Source: Isoetes taiwanensis (Eukaryota > Streptophyta > Lycopodiopsida > Isoetales > Isoetaceae). Taken from it: 64,000 nucleotides of DNA. The translations under genes were made by a program, and so were the position numbers. Location: assembly GCA_021234155.1 (NCBI GenBank), contig JAJEKV010000031.1:16125029-16189028 (forward strand), in the 5' to 3' direction. The notes beneath the pieces were generated by a model, which made no database searches, was not told the DNA's origin, and saw only the letters and a program-made list of their open reading frames with translations. Below are positions 58,140 to 64,000 of the stretch, piece by piece (the stretch's first letter is position 1; each line of letters starts with the position of its first letter).

Positions 58140-61100
58140 CCCGGGACTTCATAGATGGTGAGTGTCACATATGTGCAAACATTGAGTCGGGGTGATCATG
58201 AGAATCGGTCGGTGTGTGGCTGATGGGATCATAGATAGCAATCCATATGTAGTCCCTCATAGATCTGAGGTATTTTGCATCTCTAATTTGGTTTGCTCTA
58301 ATGAAGAACAAGGTATTGGAGTCTAAGCCAAGGCGGTGGCTATGGCGGCGGCCAACCGACACACTAAGGGGAGGAGGGATCATCTTTGACATAGACCTTA
58401 GTGGGGCTAAGTGGCCGATGGGGGGCGGAAGTCATGGATATCGGAAGATATGAATCGATAGTAGGGATGGAATTTTTGAAGCCAAAGCCATGATTGATTG
58501 CGATGGGAATGAAGTCACCATGGCGGCACCAGACGGCAGCAAATTGATAGTCAAAAGGTAAGAAGCTAGATTCTCCCATGCGGTGTATCTCTTTGAAGCG
58601 GCTAAGGGAAGAGTATAGAAAGGAATAAGGTGGACTACATCTTGAGGATGGAATCAGTTGAGCCGAGGCAGCGGGAGGAAGTGATTAAAAGGGGAATCAG
58701 TTGCCTTAAGCGATATATGAGCTTATTTCCGGAGTTCAAGGATGTATTTCCGGATGAAATCGGCGGTACCCTATGGGGGTGTGGAATGTGAGATCACATT
58801 GGCTGGGATGCGAAGCCTACGATTAGGGGCCATATAGAATGAGCACCCGAATTGATTGAGCTCAGAAACGGCTTGAGGTGCTTGAGCTTGGCTTTATAAG
58901 GCAGTGTGTCTCCTTTCGGACACCTATACTCTTTAATGAAAAGATGGGAGCTTAAGAATGTGCATAGACTATCGCCCGACTCAATAGCGGGGCGATAAAG
59001 AACAAATATGCATTGCCAAGGGCAGATGACCTAATGGACCGGTTACAAGGAGCAAAGGTAGTCTCTAAAATTGATTTGAGGTCGGGATACCATCATATAA
59101 GAATAAAAAGAGGATATCCATAAGGCAGAAGCTTTTAGGAGCAGCGGTATGGTCATTTTGAGTTCTGATAATGCCCTTTGGACTATCGAGCGCTCGACAG
59201 CGTTTATGCGCCTCATGAGCGACATCTTGAGAGGCTTCTTGGATGAGTTTGTTATTGTCTTCTTGACGACATTCTAATCTGACAAGTCCCTCGAGGAGCA
59301 TTGTCGGCATCTCGGGAAAGTGTTGGAGAAGTTGAGGCGTCATGGGTTGTATGGGAAACTCTCCAAGTGCCACTTTACAGCGGTAGGAGTGGAATATTTG
59401 GGGCATGTGGTAACATCAGGGAATCTCCACAGATCCATCTAAGATTGAGGCAATAGTTGATTGGGCCGGCTCAAAGAATGTGGCGAAGTAAGAAGCTTTC
59501 TTGGGTTGGCGGGATATTCTGAAAAGTTCGTGAAGGACTTTGCTAAGTGGGGCGTCCCTCTGTCGGACCTCACCAAGGCCAAGAAGATTAAGGATTGGAC
59601 TAGTCATTGGTTAGAAAGTCCAGCTTAAGGAGGCCTTAACTCTTGACACGGTGCTTGTTCTCCGGATCCGAGTAAAAGATAAGTTGGTAGCAATAGATGC
59701 AAGTAAGATAGCAGGGGCAGTCTTGATGCAAGAAGGAAGGGTAGTCGCCCTCTGACTCGAAGAAGATGAAACGGCCTTGAGCAATGCTACCCAACCCATG
59801 ATCGGGAGGCTGCTAGCCATTGTCGGGGGCATTAAGGATATGGAGGCATTATTTCTTTGGGGAGGAAGTTTGAGTTAGATCTTTGATCACGAGTCTTGAT
59901 ATCTCTTCACCCACACTCCTCAACTTAAGGCAAAGGAGGTGGATGGAATTGAGGAGTATGATTTTTATTGTATATAAGCCCGGCAAGCTTAATGTTGTAG
60001 CGGATGCCCTCTCCGGAGACCATTTGAGACAAGGGCCATTAATGTCGCGATTTCCACTCTTCAGTGAGTTTGGCAAGAAGATTGAGGAATCCTTGCCAGC
60101 GGATGTGTGGACTTCAAGGAGGTATGGGAAAGCCTTTCAAAGGAAGCCGAGAACAGATAAGGGCGGGAAGCCTTCAAGCATTATAAGAAGGAAGGCAACT
60201 GTTTGTACCACAAGCATAAGTTGTGTGTGCCAGAATCATCGGGGGTAAGGAAGTTAATTCTTCATGACATAAATAGCGGCCCAATAGCGGGGGCATCTTT
60301 GGCTTCATGAAGACCTATTTCAAGATTAGTAGTTGCCCGGCCAAAAATGAAGAGGCGGATAGGCTGCGTATATTAGGGATTACCGGTTATGTCGGCTGAG
60401 ACCAAAGCGGAGCTTGGGATTCGAGGTGCTCTTGAGCCATTGGGGGTGCCAAATGCGAAGTGGGAGGTCATAAGCATGGATTTCATCACGGGTCTCCCTA
60501 GAACTCTTCGAGGCAAGGATGCATTGATGGTTGGCATTAGACAAGTTATCTAAGATGGCACATTTGTGCCTTGCAAAGAATCTGACACTTATTAGACCTT
60601 TGCCAAGTTATTTGTAAGGGAGATTTTCGGACTCCATGGCATGCCTAGGGAGATAATATCGATAGGGATTCAAGTTTATGAGTGCCTTTTGGCGGGACCT
60701 CTTGACACTATTAGGCCAAGGCTCTCCATGAGCACGACATATCATCCCAAGCGGATGTGGCAGCCGGGAGAGAGCGATCGGATCATTGAAGACATGCTTG
60801 AAGCTATGTGTGGAACAAAGCGGTCAAGTGGGATGAGTACTGCCTACAATAGTGCCAAAGCGGGGAGTCATCTCGGATGTCTCCTTTCATAGTAAATGCA
60901 GTACCCGATTGGCTTAACTTAGGATACGGCACAATCACAGGTGGAGGGTGGAAGTATCCCAGGATGTTGGGGATATCACAGCAGCTAGTGGAAAAGAAGT
61001 AGGGGGTTACCATTGGCGGCAAAAATTATTGAAGAGTATGGCCAAACAAACACGGGCAAGTAAAGAGAGTTCAAAGTGGCGAATGGCGTGTGGTTGAAAG

Positions 61101-61480
61101 ATCAAATTGAAACAAACCAAGCGGGATTGGGAGTTACAAAGCTTGCCCCTAGGTGGGCTGGTCGTTTCAATTTTTTGGAAAGTGGGCTCCCAAGCCTACA
61201 AGTTGGATCTTCAGAGCCCATCTTAAGGTTCTAAGGTCTTCCGTAAGTTTATTAAAGAGCACAATCTAACCATGAGGAGGTTTTGGATACTCCAACCTTG
61301 TTGGAAATAGCGGAGAACAAGTAGAAATAGGCTGGATACTTCTTGATACTCATTCAAGAAGACTAGGAGGTCTCGGTTCCTCCAATATTTGGTTAAGTGG
61401 AAGCACTTGCAAATGGAAGGCTTCTGACATGGGTATTGAAGCAAGATTTGGAGAAGCAAAATACCCGAGTTTATGAAGGA
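58140..61480 (+). pseudogene. pol of second Ty3/gypsy element, heavily frameshifted
   Basis: RT is recognisable in pieces: MSLFPEFKDVFPDEIGG (58715-58765), LMSDILRGFLDEFVIVF (59212-59262), HCRHLGKVLEKLRRHGLYGK and VEYLGHVVTSG (59300-59420), and VRSFLGLAGYSEKFVKDFAK (about 59490-59550). The catalytic F-L-D-D site is split by a one-base loss near 59263. RNase H pieces follow, ending in YKPGKLNVVADALS (about 59970-60013). Integrase-like sequence lies around 60,440-60,900, including SMDFITGLP-like and STTYHPKRMWQPGES motifs. No part is translatable at length. Confidence 0.8.
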
Positions 61481-61609
61481 GTTTGATGGTAGTGGAGTAT
61501 AGGCTTGAGTGGAGCCCGACTTGCCAGGTGGTTAGCTAGTATGTTGTTAGTTAGCCTTAGCACGGCATGCATTCCTAGTTAGTAGGGTGCATGTGCGAGG
61601 AACTGCTGG

Positions 61610-61935
61610 TCGTGTGGGCGATGATGGGATCATGGCAGGGCATTCTCTAGGCCTACGCATACCAAGTCTGCGTGACCATTAGGGTCATGTGAGTGAGAAT
61701 GAGCATGGTGGTGATGATGGGACATGGAATCCAGGATGATCTCTATGCCACGATGGGGAGGGCCTTTTGGCGTGGGAGGGTCATGGTGGTTAAAAGTGAT
61801 CATCTTGCAGCGATGATGGGATCGTGGCGTTACGATGGGATGATCTCTATACCACGATGTGGGGGCATACCCGAGTAGGAGGAGTCATGAGTGAAGTTAA
61901 AGTGATCATGCTTGTGATGATGGGATGCATTGAGG
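61610..61935 (+). repeat. Degenerate tandem repeat, about 100-bp unit
   Basis: The motifs gatgatggga and gatgatctctatgccacgat recur at roughly 100-bp spacing (about 61,620, 61,715, 61,812 and 61,915). Translation gives only low-complexity Met/Gly/Asp/Ser frames. It lies in the 3' untranslated part of the element. Confidence 0.55.
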
Positions 61936-62473
61936 AGCGTTCCACAACTTGCCTCAAACCCTTGGGGGCATGATGATGCACTAGGGGTACTTTCGACGCG
62001 TTAATCGGTACAAGGTAGCACTTTCGATCATGGGCGTGGAGACATCTTAAATGATCCTTAAGCTCAAATCGAGGGGCCATGATCTTGGGCAAGATAGTGG
62101 GATAACCTTGAGCCCGATGGTTGACCGAGGAGGTAGAAATTGGTCCCCTAAAACCACAAATTATTAACTAAACTAGCGTAATGTGCTCCTTTTGGAGCAA
62201 GTAGATGGTGGACTTCAGCGAGGGCGCATTACGAAGATATAGAACCATAATTTAGATTATGAACCCTAATAACTCTTATAATAGTATTTTGGTGTGTAAA
62301 ATAGCGGTGTTAAAGGCTATATAATTTTGTATAAGTACAAATATAGCCTAAATTTTGACCTTTTAACTAATAAAACTTGTTATAAAGTAAACTAAAGGTT
62401 ATGACATGTTGTTGTTTCTTGAGCATAAGGTAGGATTCGTCACCTTGGCCTGTCTTGAGGCGACATTGTCCCT
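61936..62473 (+). other. 3' untranslated region of second Ty3/gypsy element
   Basis: AT-rich sequence between the tandem repeat and the polypurine tract. No coding domain is seen. Confidence 0.5.
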
Positions 62474-62483
62474 AGGGGAAGAA
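62474..62483 (+). other. Polypurine tract of second Ty3/gypsy element
   Basis: The purine run aggggaagaa sits directly before the right LTR start TGTGGCAGG. Confidence 0.8.
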
Positions 62484-64000
62484 TGTGGCAGGTCCGAGGG
62501 GGAATATAAGCCATAAATACGTATATTCTAGATCCGTCACTGCTAAAGTCTATCTTCATAGCCTTGTATACCATAGGTAATGGCACTAGGGGGCATGGCC
62601 AAGTTATTCATAACAGCCAATATGAGTTCAGACCGTGTCCATTGGCCTTGGCCTGTGGGGCGCATACCGGGACTCCCGTTGGTTGCGCGTGGCGTCCTGG
62701 TGGACCCTGGCATATGGGCTGGCCTGACACGGGCTCTTTCGACCCTAGCGGGGGCTCACCTGCTGGTTAGAGAGCCGGTTTGGGACGTGGTTCTTGGAGT
62801 GGCGTGGCGTAACCAATGAGGTGGAGCTAGGTCTTGGAGCAAGAACACAGCATCCGTGGGTCGAGACCATGGAGAGCTTCTGGATCTGGAGGAGGCATGG
62901 GGGAGGCGGTATGTAGGGTAGTAGTTGTGTTGGCTCATGCAGTAATTAGCATTCGGATGTGCTAGTATCTTTAATATCTAGGTTAGAGAGCCATCCCTAG
63001 AACCCAGGTATTCAACATCTTGGGCTATTGAACCTAACCATTAGTTGAATTTGTGATTAGGTTAAGATGTTCTTCTTATAATTATTCTCATGATGTGGTG
63101 ATGATGTGATGGTTGGTCATGTTTCTCCTCTTTTGCGGGAAAGGGAGTAGAGACCTAGGCCTACTCCTAAGTAGATCCATAGTTCCTATTGAATTCGTGC
63201 ATAGTAGCCCAGCGGGGCTGTGGAGATTGGTGGGCTGGGCTGGGGGTGTGGAGGAGGATGCAGCAGGTGGGGGGCTTGGGGATGCATGAGTGGAGGCTAG
63301 GCTTATGGTGGAATGGTCGCCGTTGGAAGGGCATGGAGTGCACCTCACGGGAACGTGGTGTTTGCCACGCCTCTCGAAGGCTGCAGTGGCAGCTCGTTTT
63401 GGGGAGTTAGAAGTCAGTGCACGAATCGTGTGGCCACGATTCTCTAGCATGCCAGGCCTCTGAGCCACGGGAAGAGATGCAACCCTTCACGCCTCCCAGC
63501 AGACCCGAGGAGATACAACACAGAGTAGTCCATTGGAAGTGATACCATGGGATTATAGCGTATCCGGGAAGAGCTAGGGGAAGTCATGCAGGCTTGATTT
63601 AGCCCATCGCAAAAGTATGCGGAGGCGGATAGAGTGGTCAACGCCATTGTTTATATGCCGACCCTCGCCATTGCCATGACTTCCGATGCCGCGCTCTATC
63701 TTGAGGCCTAACCCGGTCGGTCATCCTCATTACGAACGGGTAGGAGCTCTCTCATGTTTTATGGTTCATGATTATCATCTTTGCATTGGTATATATGTGA
63801 TCGCAGCTACCCTCGAGAATTGTGGCCTTAACGATGCTAGTTAAGCGTGTTATCGCTTATTTGTTATAGAATTATAGGGAAGGCGCTTGAACACCGTGTT
63901 CCCCTCCCATGCCCAAGGATCACCTCGGAATGCGAGGTGAGCGAAAGAGCCCGTCTGGTTGTTGGCCTTGAGGATTTCTGCCGGAATTAATAGGCCCGCA
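62484..64000 (+). repeat. Right LTR of second Ty3/gypsy element, cut by window end
   Basis: Aligns with the left LTR from its first base (TGTGGCAGG versus TGTGACGG) through landmarks such as gtctatcttcatagccttgt and tttatggttcatgattatca. The window ends before the LTR does. Differences from the left copy are mainly clusters of short insertions and deletions between long identical runs. Confidence 0.85.

Larger units (their letters stand above)
50970..64000 (+). mobile_element. Second Ty3/gypsy LTR retrotransposon, runs past window end
   Basis: Left LTR 50970-52605, Met-type primer-binding site, long leader, gag-pol, polypurine tract and the start of the right LTR at 62484. Internal length is about 9.9 kb. 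It inserted in the LINE ORF1 sequence. The region is distinctly more GC-rich than the first 50 kb. Lineage is undetermined. RT resembles chromovirus-type gypsy elements. Confidence 0.85.

Overview
This window looks like nuclear DNA from a seed plant with a large, repeat-rich genome. A gymnosperm fits, but that is only an inference. The evidence is plant-type LINEs with DUF4283 ORF1 and zf-RVT domains, Ty1/copia and Ty3/gypsy elements including a Tat-type element, tRNA-derived SINEs, and short exons bounded by AG/GT splice sites. There are no bacterial-style operons. Almost every long open frame belongs to a transposable element or to a broken gene copy.

Layout. 0-9 kb: a LINE 3' end with poly(A), a truncated Ty3/gypsy element with its primer-binding site, a SINE ending in a TTC run, and an 873-bp copia remnant flanked by a 5-bp target duplication. 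10-14 kb: single exons or broken pieces of unrelated cellular genes in tandem on the plus strand (TRAPPC4/TRS23, VPS24/CHMP3, an unidentified helical-repeat protein, a PXY/MIK1-like LRR receptor kinase). 14-18.7 kb: mostly non-coding. 18.8-19.9 kb: a minus-strand gene that I assemble from six small exons encoding 127 residues. 22-25 kb: two LINE fragments in opposite orientation. 25-28.7 kb: SINE-derived inverted and tandem repeats. 28.9-32.5 kb: a second group of gene fragments (GAPDH, LigB-type dioxygenase, a CBS-PB1 protein). 34.8-36.3 kb: an apparently intact two-exon DUF1635 gene. 38.3-38.7 kb: a SINE with a 19-20 bp target duplication.

39 kb to the window end is a nested stack. A LINE ORF1 (39.1-40.0 kb, resuming at 49.86 kb) is interrupted by a Tat-like LTR retrotransposon (39,994-49,853), then by a second Ty3/gypsy element (50,970 to beyond 64,000). 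The Tat-like element has a primer-binding site matching plant tRNA-Gln. It also has an extra RNase H between protease and reverse transcriptase that keeps all four acidic positions, while its usual RNase H has lost two. The second element has 1.6-kb LTRs with perfect 7-bp terminal inverted repeats, a 4.1-kb unexplained leader, and a gag-pol full of frameshifts.

Only two cellular genes look potentially functional: the DUF1635 gene and the cryptic six-exon gene. The other cellular pieces keep exon-intron edges, so they were copied as DNA rather than through mRNA. Paired LTRs show long identical runs broken by patches of small indels, so some frameshifts may be consensus errors.
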